The position numbers and the translations under genes were made by a program. The notes beneath the pieces were generated by a model that saw only the letters and a list, made by a program, of their open reading frames with translations, was not told where the DNA came from and did no database searches. Positions 7,616 to 15,327 of a DNA stretch of 64,000 bases are shown here, one piece after another; position 1 is the first letter of the stretch, and every line of letters starts with the position of its first letter. This DNA comes from an uncultured bacterium (lineage in GTDB: Bacteria > Bacillota > Clostridia > Lachnospirales > Lachnospiraceae), in contig CANRWP010000007.1 in the NCBI GenBank assembly GCA_947643595.1, positions 1 to 64,000 of the forward strand, in the 5' to 3' direction.

Positions 7616-9214
7616 TTATCTGTCATACTTGTCACACAGCGAGTTGATCTGGTCCGCGAACCTGGACAGTTCCTTGTTCGATACACCGCGGTTCTTCTCG
7701 ATCACTGCCATCAGGCGCTTGCCTGCCGCCACCAGACGATTGTAGACGTCGGATACAATAAATATCCTCTTCTTGACGGGCACCGGCGAAGCTTCAAAGA
7801 GCAGTCTGTCGGCGGCAAGGTCAAATTCCGTCCCGCTGTAGGGAGCGTAGGTGTGATAACCGTACTCCACTTTCAGGCATTCCGCAAACTCTTTGCAGAC
7901 GGAATCCTCACCGTGGACGATGAACACCCTTCCCGGTTTTTCCTTAAATCCCTCGATCCACGCGATCAGACCATTTTTGTCCGCGTGGCCCGACATACCT
8001 GCAAGCGTCTTTATCTGCGCCCGTATCGTCACAGGCTCCCCAAACAGCTTCACCTGCTCTGCGCCCTCCACGATGGCGCGCCCCAGCGTGCCGATGGCCT
8101 GGTATCCCACAAACAGTACCGTACACTCCTCCCGCCAGAGGTTGTGTTTCAGATGGTGGCGGATACGTCCCGCCTCACACATGCCGGAAGCCGAGATGAT
8201 CACTTTCGGTTCGCTGTCAAAGTTGATCATCTTCGATTCATCGCTGGTAATGGCGCGCTTCAGCCCCGGGAAAGAGATCGGGTTGATGCCCTTGTGCACC
8301 AGCGCCATGGCCTCCTCGTCAAAACAGGACTCGATATTCCGGTTGAATATCTCCGTCGCAGACACCGCTAACGGACTGTCCACATACACCGGAAAATCCG
8401 GATGTCCTTCGATCAGGCTGTCCTCCTTTATCTGCCGCAGGAAATACAACAGCTCCTGCGTCCTGCCCACAGCGAAGGACGGGACCACTACGTTGCCTCC
8501 CCGGTCGAACGTCTCCTGAATGATCTGCGCAAGTTCGTGCACATAGTCCGGCTTCGTATCCGAGTGGATCCGGTTGCCGTATGTAGATTCCATCACGACG
8601 TAGTCCGCCTCCTCGGTGTACGCCGGATCGCAGATCAGAGGCTGGTCCAGATTGCCGATGTCGCCCGAAAATACGATCTTCTTCTCGACATTCCCCTCCT
8701 TCATCCACACTTCAATGCTGGACGAACCGAGCAGATGCCCGATATCCGTAAAGCGGATCTGAATCCCCTCGCACAGCTCCACCTTCTGATCGTAAGCGCA
8801 GGGCACCAGCGCCCTGATGGCGCCGTCCGCGTCCTCCATCGTATAGATCGGCTCCATCGTCTCCAGATGAGCGCTTCTCTTCGCCTTTCTGTTTTTCCAT
8901 TCCGCCTCCTGCATCTGAATATGAGCGCAGTCGCGAAGCATGATGCCGCACAGATCTGTGGTCGCCTCCGTCGCAAAGATCCGCCCCCTGAATCCCTTCG
9001 CGTACAATGCCGGCAGCATCCCGGAATGATCGATATGGGCGTGGGTCAGCAGGACATAATCAATCATTGACTCCTGCACCGGCAATTCCGCATTCTCAAA
9101 GACATTGATCCCCTGCTCCATACCGTAGTCGATTAAAATCCTCTTCCCGCAGGCCTCCAGATAGTGACAGCTTCCCGTCACTTCATGAGCTGCCCCGATA
9201 AACATTAATTTCAT
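7616..9214 (-). CDS. Beta-CASP metallo-beta-lactamase fold nuclease-like protein
   Basis: 532 aa. Residues 1-200 hold a metallo-beta-lactamase fold with the zinc motif THAHIDHSG near residue 57 and GHLLGSSSIEVW further on. The beta-CASP cap lies in the middle (VVPSFAVGRTQELLYFL; ISASGMCEAGRIRHHL). The metallo core closes with GMSGHADKNGL near 415. This architecture is shared with CPSF73-like RNA nucleases. No KH domain is present, so the substrate (RNA is likely) is inferred. The last 70 residues form a helical extension. It may share a transcript with thyA, 44 nt downstream. Confidence 0.85.
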   Translation of the reverse strand: MKLMFIGAAHEVTGSCHYLEACGKRILIDYGMEQGINVFENAELPVQESMIDYVLLTHAHIDHSGMLPALYAKGFRGRIFATEATTDLCGIMLRDCAHIQMQEAEWKNRKAKRSAHLETMEPIYTMEDADGAIRALVPCAYDQKVELCEGIQIRFTDIGHLLGSSSIEVWMKEGNVEKKIVFSGDIGNLDQPLICDPAYTEEADYVVMESTYGNRIHSDTKPDYVHELAQIIQETFDRGGNVVVPSFAVGRTQELLYFLRQIKEDSLIEGHPDFPVYVDSPLAVSATEIFNRNIESCFDEEAMALVHKGINPISFPGLKRAITSDESKMINFDSEPKVIISASGMCEAGRIRHHLKHNLWREECTVLFVGYQAIGTLGRAIVEGAEQVKLFGEPVTIRAQIKTLAGMSGHADKNGLIAWIEGFKEKPGRVFIVHGEDSVCKEFAECLKVEYGYHTYAPYSGTEFDLAADRLLFEASPVPVKKRIFIVSDVYNRLVAAGKRLMAVIEKNRGVSNKELSRFADQINSLCDKYDR

Positions 9215-9274
9215 GCCGTCCCCTCCATTTCAGTCAAATAGTAATCAACAAATGCCTTCCCTTTATTTATATCA

Positions 9275-10087
9275 TTAATTGACCAAAAAAACCACCCTGA
9301 TAATCCCAAAAATCAACAAATGTACCGGATAGAACAGATAGAAAAAATACCGGAATCCCTTCCTGGTCTGTTTTCTCGTCCCGTCGTAGAACAGAATCAA
9401 AAGAAAGCCGAACAGACACCAGGGCTCCCACAGAAACAGCAGGTAGCCGCCCAGGCAGGTAAACACCGGCCAGACTTTCGCGTGCCTCCCGAAATAAAAC
9501 ACGCCGATCAACAGGACGCCGTATCCGGCGTAGTCCGTCCGCAGGATCTCCGCCGTGAGCCATCCGGCGAAGATGAGTATGACGGCGAGAAAGCAGGCCG
9601 ACGCCCGATAGTACGCTTTCCCCCTGCCCTCCCAGGAGCTGAGACCGTACCCCATCCCGTTCTTCTGCACCAGCTTCCATCCCGCCGCGTACCGCCCGTA
9701 CAGGCCCTCCAATCCCCAGATCACCAGAAATCCTATCCCCAGCGTCCAGAATACATTCTGGCTGTTTTCGTACACCGGCTTTCCGTAAAAAGCCATATCG
9801 TAGGGGAGCTCGGAGAGCAGCGCAAACAGCAGAAGACGTCCGAAATACCTCTCTCTGCTGTGTGTGTGAAAAAAGCCTTCCACCAGCAAAAAGACAAAAA
9901 TCGGGAACGCCGTCCTGCCGACCGTGCGGAATATACCATAAACATCGATCCACTGTCCGCCCGCGTTGATTCCAACCAGATTCATCGGCAGAAGGATGGC
10001 CGCGCCGATATGGTCGATCAGCATGGTGACCGCCGCTATGATCTTTAAAGTGTTTCCGCTCAGAAAAAGTCTGCGATTATTGTTCAT
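9275..10087 (-). CDS. TraX family membrane protein
   Basis: 270 aa starting MNNNRRLFLSGNTLKIIAA. It has about eight hydrophobic segments with the family hallmark LIDHIGAAIL early in the protein (residues 24-33) and FRTVGRTAFPIFVFLLVEGF near 55. TraX in the F plasmid acetylates the pilin N-terminus. Chromosomal clostridial members are thought to be membrane acyltransferase-like proteins of unknown target. There is no conjugation gene nearby. A reading frame running upstream through the tRNA is ignored because the MNNN start matches family length. Confidence 0.85.
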   Translation of the reverse strand: MNNNRRLFLSGNTLKIIAAVTMLIDHIGAAILLPMNLVGINAGGQWIDVYGIFRTVGRTAFPIFVFLLVEGFFHTHSRERYFGRLLLFALLSELPYDMAFYGKPVYENSQNVFWTLGIGFLVIWGLEGLYGRYAAGWKLVQKNGMGYGLSSWEGRGKAYYRASACFLAVILIFAGWLTAEILRTDYAGYGVLLIGVFYFGRHAKVWPVFTCLGGYLLFLWEPWCLFGFLLILFYDGTRKQTRKGFRYFFYLFYPVHLLIFGIIRVVFLVN

Positions 10088-10158
10088 GTCCCGCGCTCCC
10101 GCTATATAAAAATAGTGGAAACGCCCAATCTGCGGGTATTTCCACTGCAATAAAAAAG

Positions 10159-10231
10159 AGCGCGAGACGGGACTCGAACCCGCGACCCCGACCTTGGCAA
10201 GGTCGTGCTCCACCAACTGAGCCACTCGCGC
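10159..10231 (-). tRNA. tRNA-Gly (GCC)
   Basis: 73-nt cloverleaf on the minus strand. The acceptor GCGCGAG pairs with CTCGCGC. The anticodon arm is CGACC-TTGCCAA-GGTCG, giving anticodon GCC. The T-arm is GCGGG-TTCGAGT-CCCGT. The discriminator is U and CCA is not encoded. A T-rich stretch follows immediately (CTCTTTTTTA), which probably terminates transcription ahead of traX. Confidence 0.97.
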
Positions 10232-10300
10232 TTGTGCGTTGCTGTTTCCTTAACGCAAGAACTATATTATCAAAGGCCAAACGGTTTGTCAACTGTTTTT

Positions 10301-10546
10301 TTAAATTTTTTTGTTTTTTGCCTCCATGCGGACTACATCCTCCTCGTCGTCAAACGTGATCTCCACCACATCGTTCGCCTGACAGCGCAGAATCTGGCAC
10401 AATTTATTGAGTGTTTCCATCGTGATATTTTCATTGTGCCTGATATTGCTCATCGTGTGGCTGCTGATATTGTGGTGATTGATCAGACTGTATGTCGTGA
10501 CGCCGCGCTCTTTCATCGTCCGCCAGAGTGAATCATAGTTGTACAT
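10301..10546 (-). CDS. Small XRE-family helix-turn-helix regulator
   Basis: 81 aa, essentially a single HTH_3-type domain. The recognition region is YSLINHHNISSHTMSNIRH, followed by ITMETLNKLCQILRCQANDVV (the usual last helix) and a short acidic tail. It resembles YozG-like one-domain repressors. It is divergently placed from the 63-aa gene at 10691, whose promoter at 10629-10657 lies in the shared intergenic space, so it may regulate that gene or itself. A weak TTCATT...GATAAT promoter may precede it. Confidence 0.85.
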   Translation of the reverse strand: MYNYDSLWRTMKERGVTTYSLINHHNISSHTMSNIRHNENITMETLNKLCQILRCQANDVVEITFDDEEDVVRMEAKNKKI

Positions 10547-10628
10547 AATGCCTCTCGTTTCCTGCCCTGCGGCAGCTCTCCTCCATCTGTTTTATTCATT
10601 ATCTCGAAATGTCTTCCGAATGAACATA

Positions 10629-10657
10629 TTGTGAAAAGTGAATGCATTGTGTATAGT
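10629..10657 (+). promoter_or_regulatory. Promoter for the 63-aa gene
   Basis: TTGTGA (10629-10634), a 17-bp spacer, then TATAGT (10652-10657). Transcription would start near 10664, which makes the ATG at 10664 too close to be the translation start and supports the ATG at 10691. Confidence 0.6.
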
Positions 10658-10690
10658 GAATACATGCACAGGAAAGGAGCGCAAACCGCT

Positions 10691-10882
10691 ATGAACAGAG
10701 ACATAGAAGAATCATGGGAACTTTTTATGAAATTATGTGAAGAATTTCCGGAATTATATGATAAATACGCCGAAAAGACCGAACAGGAGCTGAAAAATTA
10801 CAGGCCGCCGTTTGAGATCACGGAAGAGGACAGACAGCAGGCGCTTCAAAAACTGAGGGAACGCATCCGAAAGGAAGACTGA
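10691..10882 (+). CDS. Hypothetical small acidic helical protein, 63 aa
   Basis: It begins MNRDIEESWELFMKLCEEF and is almost entirely predicted amphipathic helix with many Glu/Lys (ITEEDRQQALQKLRERIRKED at the end). There is no membrane segment or signal. AAAGGAG lies 12 nt upstream of the ATG, a little far; the promoter position argues against the earlier ATGs. It is divergent from the XRE gene. A GC-rich hairpin follows. I do not recognise a family; an antitoxin-like or regulator-partner role is only a guess. Confidence 0.6.
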   Translation: MNRDIEESWELFMKLCEEFPELYDKYAEKTEQELKNYRPPFEITEEDRQQALQKLRERIRKED

Positions 10883-10898
10883 ACACACCAAAACAGCA

Positions 10899-10936
10899 CG
10901 GGGAGAGCGGACATTTCCAGATCTCCGCTCTCCCCG
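10899..10936. terminator. 13-bp GC-rich hairpin between convergent genes
   Basis: CGGGGAGAGCGGA (10899-10911) pairs with TCCGCTCTCCCCG (10924-10936) around a 12-nt loop. It can serve the plus-strand small gene and the minus-strand feo operon, which ends at 10977. The T-runs are poor on both sides. Confidence 0.65.
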
Positions 10937-10976
10937 CACATTTATACATAAAGAGAAAAACCGTATTTAATTAGTT

Positions 10977-11114
10977 TTAATGGCAATGTCCGCCGCAGTG
11001 TGAACAGTCCGCACCGCACTGCAGGGATTTTCCTTTTTTCTTATCGCGGATCATGCTCCTGATGATCAGCGCTACCGCGCCCGCCAACAACAGGCCTACT
11101 ATCGCCGTACCCAT
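10977..11114 (-). CDS. FeoB-associated Cys-rich membrane peptide, 45 aa
   Basis: It starts MGTAIVGLLLAGAVALIIR, a single N-terminal transmembrane helix. A short basic stretch (RDKKKGKS) follows, then a Cys/His-rich tail with CGADCSHCGGHCH. This tail is the hallmark of the FeoB-associated Cys-rich peptides of Firmicutes and could hold ferrous iron at the membrane. It is the last gene of the feo operon, 33 nt after feoB. Confidence 0.88.
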   Translation of the reverse strand: MGTAIVGLLLAGAVALIIRSMIRDKKKGKSLQCGADCSHCGGHCH

Positions 11115-11147
11115 TTTTTCACACCCTTTCCGTCCGGCAGTCACGCT

Positions 11148-13310
11148 TTACTCCGCGGTGACTGCCCTTTCCATATCCGCTCTCAATTCGCTGCCCTCCC
11201 TGTAAGGCCTGAAGAGCAGATATAACAGCCCAACCAGCAGGACGAACGCTGCCGCCGTCCAGATCCCGAAAGGAACCCCGAAGAACAGACCGCCGATCCT
11301 GTATACGATCAGCGCGATCACATAGGCGAACAGGCACTGATAACCGATGGCGAACCAGAACCATTTTACATTGTTCATCTCCCGCTTGATGGCGCCCATG
11401 GCCGCGAAGCAGGGGGCGCAGAGCAGATTGAACACGAGGAACGCATAACCGGCTATCGGCGTGAGCGCTGCGGCCAGATTGCCCCAGACTTCCTCGCCCT
11501 CCTCGCTGACCTCCGCCAGATGCAGGAACAGCTGCCCGAACGTCATCACGACATTCTCTTTCGCGATCAGTCCCGTCACGGTCGCCACCGCCATTCTCCA
11601 GTCGCCGAAGCCGAGCGGCGTGAATATCCAGGCGATCCCGTTTCCGACCACTGCCAGAATGCTGCTGTCAAGCTGCTCTGCCTCCAGCATACCGAAACTT
11701 CCCTCCGCCCAGCCGAAACTCATCAAAAACCAGAGGACGATCGTGGACAACAGGATGATCGTGCCCGCCTTTTTGATGAAAGACCAGCCTCTCTCCCACA
11801 TGCTGTGGAACACAAAGGATACCGTGGGGAGATGATATGCCGGGAGCTCCATCACAAAGGGCGCCGGATCCCCCGCGAACATCTTTGTTTTCTTCAGCAA
11901 AATGCCCGACACGATGATCGCCGCCACGCCTATGAAATAGGCGCTGGTCGCCACCCACGCCGCGCCGCCGAAGAGCGCTCCGGCGATCAGGCCCACTATG
12001 GGCATCTTGGCTCCGCAGGGAATAAAGGTCGTCGTCATGATCGTCATCCTGCGGTCCCTGTCATTCTCGATCGTGCGGGACGCCATGATCCCCGGCACGC
12101 CGCAGCCGACGCCCACCAACATCGGAATAAAGGACTTTCCGGAGAGGCCGAACCTGCGGAATATCCGATCCATAATGAATGCGATCCTCGCCATATAGCC
12201 GCAGCCCTCCAAAACGGCGAGCAGAATGAACAGCACCAGCATCTGCGGCACAAAGCCGAGCACCGCGCCGACGCCCGCCACAATGCCGTCGAGGAGCAGC
12301 CCCGAGAGCCAGTCCGCACAGCCGATCGCCTCGAGAACCCCCTCCAGCGCGGGCGGCACGATCTCCCCGAACAGCACGTCGTTCACCCAGTCCGTGCAGG
12401 CGGCGCCGATCGTCACCATCGCGATATAGTATACTCCAAACATCACCAGCGCAAAAATCGGCAGCGCCAGAATTCTGTTTGTCACAATCTTATCAATTCT
12501 ATCCGACAAGGTCAACCCGCCCTGTCTCGTCTTCACCACACAGTCTCCCATTATGGAGGAGATATAACCATACCGCTCGTTGGCGATGACGCTCTCCACA
12601 TCATCGTCCATCGCCTCTTCCAGCCGTTTTCGCTCCGCGAAGATATCCGGGACTTCTCGAAGCATCTCCCCGATCACTTCATCTCCTTCCAGCAGTTTAA
12701 CGGCAAAAAAACGTTCCTGTCCCGCCGGCGCATTTCCCTTCAGCAGTGATTCCACCCTGTCGATCGCCCTCTCCGCTTCCGCCGCAAATTTATGTATCGG
12801 CTTTGATTCCTTTTTCTCTTTCGCCAATGCCACCGCACATTCCGCCGCCTCGTCGATGCCGGTTCCCTTCAACGCGGAAATTGCCACAACGCTGCAGCCC
12901 AGTTTCGCCGCCAGCTTATCCACATGGATCCGATCCCCGGATTTCTGTACGATATCCATCATATTAACTGCCAGCACCACCGGAATGCCGAGCTCCAGGA
13001 TCTGCGTGCTCAGATACAGATTTCTCTCCATGTTCGTTCCGTCAACAATATTGATGATGGCGTCCGGCCTCTCCCGGATCAGATAATTTCTCGCCACCAC
13101 TTCCTCCGGTGTATAGGGCGACAGAGAGTAGATGCCAGGGAGATCGGTGATCGTCACTTCCCTGTTTCCTTTCAACTTCCCCTCTTTCTTCTCCACCGTC
13201 ACGCCGGGCCAGTTGCCCACATACTGGTTGGCCCCCGTCAGGGCGTTGAACAATGTTGTCTTACCGCAGTTGGGATTTCCTGCCAGTGCAATCTTGATCG
13301 CCATTTTCAT
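11148..13310 (-). CDS. feoB: Ferrous iron transporter FeoB
   Basis: 720 aa. The N-terminal cytosolic G-protein shows G1 GNPNCGKTT (residues 11-19), switch motif GVTVEKKEG, G3 DLPGIYSL, G4 VNMMD and G5 SALKG. A helical linker leads to the membrane domain with two Gate repeats (MLVGVGCGVPGIMASRTI; CGAKMPIVG) and about ten membrane spans. It takes up Fe(II) across the inner membrane, driven by nucleotide hydrolysis. ATGs at 13310 and 13304 are both possible; the Shine-Dalgarno spacing (AAGGAAGG) favours the second. It lies directly downstream of two feoA genes. Confidence 0.97.
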   Translation of the reverse strand: MKMAIKIALAGNPNCGKTTLFNALTGANQYVGNWPGVTVEKKEGKLKGNREVTITDLPGIYSLSPYTPEEVVARNYLIRERPDAIINIVDGTNMERNLYLSTQILELGIPVVLAVNMMDIVQKSGDRIHVDKLAAKLGCSVVAISALKGTGIDEAAECAVALAKEKKESKPIHKFAAEAERAIDRVESLLKGNAPAGQERFFAVKLLEGDEVIGEMLREVPDIFAERKRLEEAMDDDVESVIANERYGYISSIMGDCVVKTRQGGLTLSDRIDKIVTNRILALPIFALVMFGVYYIAMVTIGAACTDWVNDVLFGEIVPPALEGVLEAIGCADWLSGLLLDGIVAGVGAVLGFVPQMLVLFILLAVLEGCGYMARIAFIMDRIFRRFGLSGKSFIPMLVGVGCGVPGIMASRTIENDRDRRMTIMTTTFIPCGAKMPIVGLIAGALFGGAAWVATSAYFIGVAAIIVSGILLKKTKMFAGDPAPFVMELPAYHLPTVSFVFHSMWERGWSFIKKAGTIILLSTIVLWFLMSFGWAEGSFGMLEAEQLDSSILAVVGNGIAWIFTPLGFGDWRMAVATVTGLIAKENVVMTFGQLFLHLAEVSEEGEEVWGNLAAALTPIAGYAFLVFNLLCAPCFAAMGAIKREMNNVKWFWFAIGYQCLFAYVIALIVYRIGGLFFGVPFGIWTAAAFVLLVGLLYLLFRPYREGSELRADMERAVTAE

Positions 13311-13326
13311 TTACCTTCCTTTTGCC

Positions 13327-13548
13327 TTATTCCACTTCTATCATCTCCGCGTCCGCCTTGCGCAGCGACAGCTCATAGCCTCTCACCGTCACCTCCACGG
13401 GATCTCCCAGCGGAGCTACTTTTCTGACATACACGTCAACTCCTTTCGTGATGCCCATGTCCATAATTCTTCTCCTGACCGCGCCCCCGCCGTGCAGTTT
13501 TACGACTCTCACTGTCCGATCGCAGGCGATCTCTCTCAATGTTCTCAT
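13327..13548 (-). CDS. feoA: Ferrous iron transport protein A (FeoA), copy 2 of the operon
   Basis: 73 aa SH3-like beta-barrel. The sequence runs from a basic N-terminus through RRRIMDMGITKGVDVYVRKV and LGDPVEVTVRGYELSLRKADA, the consensus FeoA fold. FeoA is a small cytosolic partner of FeoB needed for iron uptake. It lies 16 nt upstream of feoB and 13 nt downstream of the other feoA, all on one transcript from the promoter at 13838-13866. Confidence 0.93.
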   Translation of the reverse strand: MRTLREIACDRTVRVVKLHGGGAVRRRIMDMGITKGVDVYVRKVAPLGDPVEVTVRGYELSLRKADAEMIEVE

Positions 13549-13561
13549 ATACTCCTCCTGT

Positions 13562-13771
13562 CTATACCAAAATTTTATTTGCCATTTCTCTTCCTATCGC
13601 TACACGGGCTCCCTTGATCGAAACGATCACATTCCCCATAGCTTTGGATAAAACGGTAACCTCGCCTCCCGTGACAAAACCCATCCCCTCCAGAAATTTT
13701 CGGATTTCTTCCTTTCCTCCTACTTTCCGGATAATCTGCGTTGTGTCCGGATCTGCCATCGCAAGCGGCAT
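13562..13771 (-). CDS. feoA: FeoA family protein, first gene of the feo operon
   Basis: 69 aa starting MPLAMADPDTTQIIRKVGG. It has the FeoA pattern of IRKFLEGMGFVTGGEVTVLS then GNVIVSIKGARVAIGREMA. Tandem feoA genes ahead of feoB are common in Clostridia, where the two paralogues may contact different parts of FeoB. A start seven codons earlier (13792) is possible but has no better ribosome binding site. Confidence 0.9.
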   Translation of the reverse strand: MPLAMADPDTTQIIRKVGGKEEIRKFLEGMGFVTGGEVTVLSKAMGNVIVSIKGARVAIGREMANKILV

Positions 13772-13833
13772 AATTCTCTCCTTTCTCCACATCGGTTTTA
13801 TGTCCCTATCTATTATTTGTTTAAGCTTTCTTT

Positions 13834-13866
13834 AGTTAGTATATCCTAACTTTTATAAGTTGTCAA
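13834..13866 (-). promoter_or_regulatory. feo operon promoter with overlapping metal-regulator operator
   Basis: On the minus strand TTGACA (13861-13866), 17 bp, TATACT (13838-13843) form a near-consensus promoter. The -10 box is embedded in the dyad AGTTAG-N6-CTAACT (13834-13851). The TTAG/CTAA character of this dyad is like DtxR/IdeR/MntR boxes. Binding there would occlude the -10, as expected for repression of iron uptake in metal-replete cells. The likely binder is the divergently encoded regulator at 14031. Confidence 0.75.
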
Positions 13867-13929
13867 TATCTTCCTCCATAATTTTCTGCGATATTTCTCC
13901 GGACGCCATACCCGGATAATCCGTTTCGT

Positions 13930-13986
13930 TTGTCACACCGGAGAAACTGTGCTATACTAAAAAAATGATCGGGTGGAATATTCCAC
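13930..13986 (+). promoter_or_regulatory. Promoter of the DtxR/MntR-type regulator and start-site palindrome
   Basis: TTGTCA (13930-13935), 17 bp, TATACT (13953-13958) point to a transcript starting near 13965. GTGGAATATTCCAC (13973-13986), a perfect 14-bp palindrome, lies immediately after the expected start, where a bound protein would block elongation. It does not resemble the feo dyad, so it may be the site of a different regulator. Confidence 0.6.
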
Positions 13987-14030
13987 AAAAAACAGGCTGC
14001 GGAACAGGCGCAGCAGAATCGGGAACATAT

Positions 14031-14411
14031 ATGAAAAATTTTATCAACGAATCCTCCGAAAACTATCTGGAGACGATCCTGATCTTAAGTAAAAAACTGC
14101 CGGTAGTCCGTTCTGTGGATATCGCCAATGAGCTGGACTTCAAGAAGCCCAGCGTCAGCGTCGCCATGAAAAACCTGAAAGAAAAAAATCAGATCACAGT
14201 CTCCGAGCAGGGGTTTATCTATCTGACGGAAACCGGAAAAGAAATCGCGGAGATGATCTATGAACGCCATCTGCTCATCTCCTCCTGGCTCACAAAACTG
14301 GGCGTCCCCGAGGAGACCGCCGTTCAGGACGCCTGCCGTATCGAGCATGTGATCAGCAGAGAAAGTTTTGAGGCAATCAAAGATTATGTAAATTCGATAC
14401 AGGATTCCTGA
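14031..14411 (+). CDS. Metal-dependent transcriptional regulator (DtxR/MntR/IdeR family)
   Basis: 126 aa. An N-terminal winged helix (NYLETILILSKKLPVVRSVD, DIANELDFKKPSVSVAMKNL) is followed by the metal-binding dimerisation region with ERHLLISSWLTKLGVPEETA and DACRIEHVIS, carrying the His/Glu/Cys-type ligands of the family. No C-terminal SH3 domain is present, as in MntR. Divergent from the feo operon, it is the obvious iron-responsive repressor of that operon. The start at 14031 is chosen from family length. The ribosome binding site is weak, and an ATG at 13965 sits on the transcription start. Confidence 0.9.
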   Translation: MKNFINESSENYLETILILSKKLPVVRSVDIANELDFKKPSVSVAMKNLKEKNQITVSEQGFIYLTETGKEIAEMIYERHLLISSWLTKLGVPEETAVQDACRIEHVISRESFEAIKDYVNSIQDS

Positions 14412-14453
14412 TCCTATACCGGCGGGCGATCGTGAAAATTATGCCGATATATC

Positions 14454-14529
14454 GAAATGAGCAGTACAGACAAAAGAAAGGCGACTTGCCACCGCATCGG
14501 AGCCTGCTTTTGTCTGTACTGCTCATTTC
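14454..14529. terminator. 23-bp perfect inverted repeat between convergent genes
   Basis: Positions 14454-14476 (GAAATGAGCAGTACAGACAA..) are exactly repeated in inverted form at 14507-14529 around a 30-nt loop. It lies 43 nt after the regulator stop and 44 nt before the PAP2-like gene's stop, so it can terminate both. The stem is unusually long and perfect for a simple terminator, and the T-tail is poor (TTTCTGTC). Confidence 0.65.
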
Positions 14530-14572
14530 TGTCATATGAAAGAACCTTTCGCGATCTTCTCGCCTTCTGTCA

Positions 14573-15178
14573 CTATAAGATAAACGCCGACGCCAGAATA
14601 CAGGGCAGGCACACTGCCGCGCCCCAGAAGATCTCCTGCATCGTATGCCTTTTTAAGCGCAGGGATGACCATACCACCGCCGCCGCTATGCCGACGCAGG
14701 GAAGGATCGCCCTGGGTCCCAAAAAGAACGACAGGAAATACAGTGTCCCCGTCACACTGCAGGCGTGGCCGCTGGCGCGCACATGCAGCACCTTATTGAA
14801 AAACACTAACAGCGACATGGAAATAAAATAGGAAACAATGATATACTGGAGCTGTCTGCCGCAGTTTCCCACAACGGAACAGATCAGAGCGGTCAGATAC
14901 CCTGTGAAGGTCAAAACGAACGCCATATTTCGCTGTTCTTCTCTCACCTCCCCCTTCGAGGGCAAAAGCTTCTGTATCGGATATGCCAGGATCGGTACCA
15001 GTCCGAGCAGTACGATCGCCAGAGTCATCTCCGCCGCGCTGCCGCAAAAATTATCCAGAGAAACCGTCAGCGTTATAAGCATGCCCGTGATCAAAATGGG
15101 CGGCACCGTCAATATCCTGACACTCTTCGCCAGCAAATTTCCCAAGGTCATATTCTTCGTTACAATATTTTCATTCAT
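14573..15178 (-). CDS. PAP2-like integral membrane protein
   Basis: 201 aa, about six hydrophobic segments. The VRASGHACSVTGTLYF region (near residue 133) and the SSLRLKRHTMQEIFWGA region (near 171) correspond to the PSGH and SRxxxxxHxxxD motifs of type 2 phosphatidic acid phosphatases. The first motif reads ASGH and the final Asp is replaced by Glu. The protein is probably a lipid phosphatase or an inactive relative. It stands alone, convergent with the metal regulator. Confidence 0.65.
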   Translation of the reverse strand: MNENIVTKNMTLGNLLAKSVRILTVPPILITGMLITLTVSLDNFCGSAAEMTLAIVLLGLVPILAYPIQKLLPSKGEVREEQRNMAFVLTFTGYLTALICSVVGNCGRQLQYIIVSYFISMSLLVFFNKVLHVRASGHACSVTGTLYFLSFFLGPRAILPCVGIAAAVVWSSLRLKRHTMQEIFWGAAVCLPCILASAFIL

Positions 15179-15271
15179 CCTCTCTATCTCCTTTAGTTTT
15201 ATTCTCCCCTTAATCTAGTTTTTAATACTATATGTAATGGTATCACGTTTTATTTACGGGTGCAATACTTT

Positions 15272-15301
15272 TTATCACATTTTTTCTTTTTCGCATATAA
15301 T
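15272..15301 (+). promoter_or_regulatory. Promoter of the orphan binding-protein gene
   Basis: TTATCA (15272-15277), 18 bp, TATAAT (15296-15301). It lies 26 nt before the start codon at 15328, leaving a very short leader. Confidence 0.6.
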
Positions 15302-15327
15302 GTATAAAACCAGATATGGGAGAACCT

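Noticed and set aside
9275-10225. Extended N-terminus of the TraX gene reading through the tRNA-Gly gene
   Set aside because: The extra 46 codons are the tRNA sequence itself; the start at 10087 matches the family.
11520-12749. Long antisense frame over feoB
   Set aside because: His/Arg-rich translation without any recognisable domain, no initiation signals; shadow of feoB.
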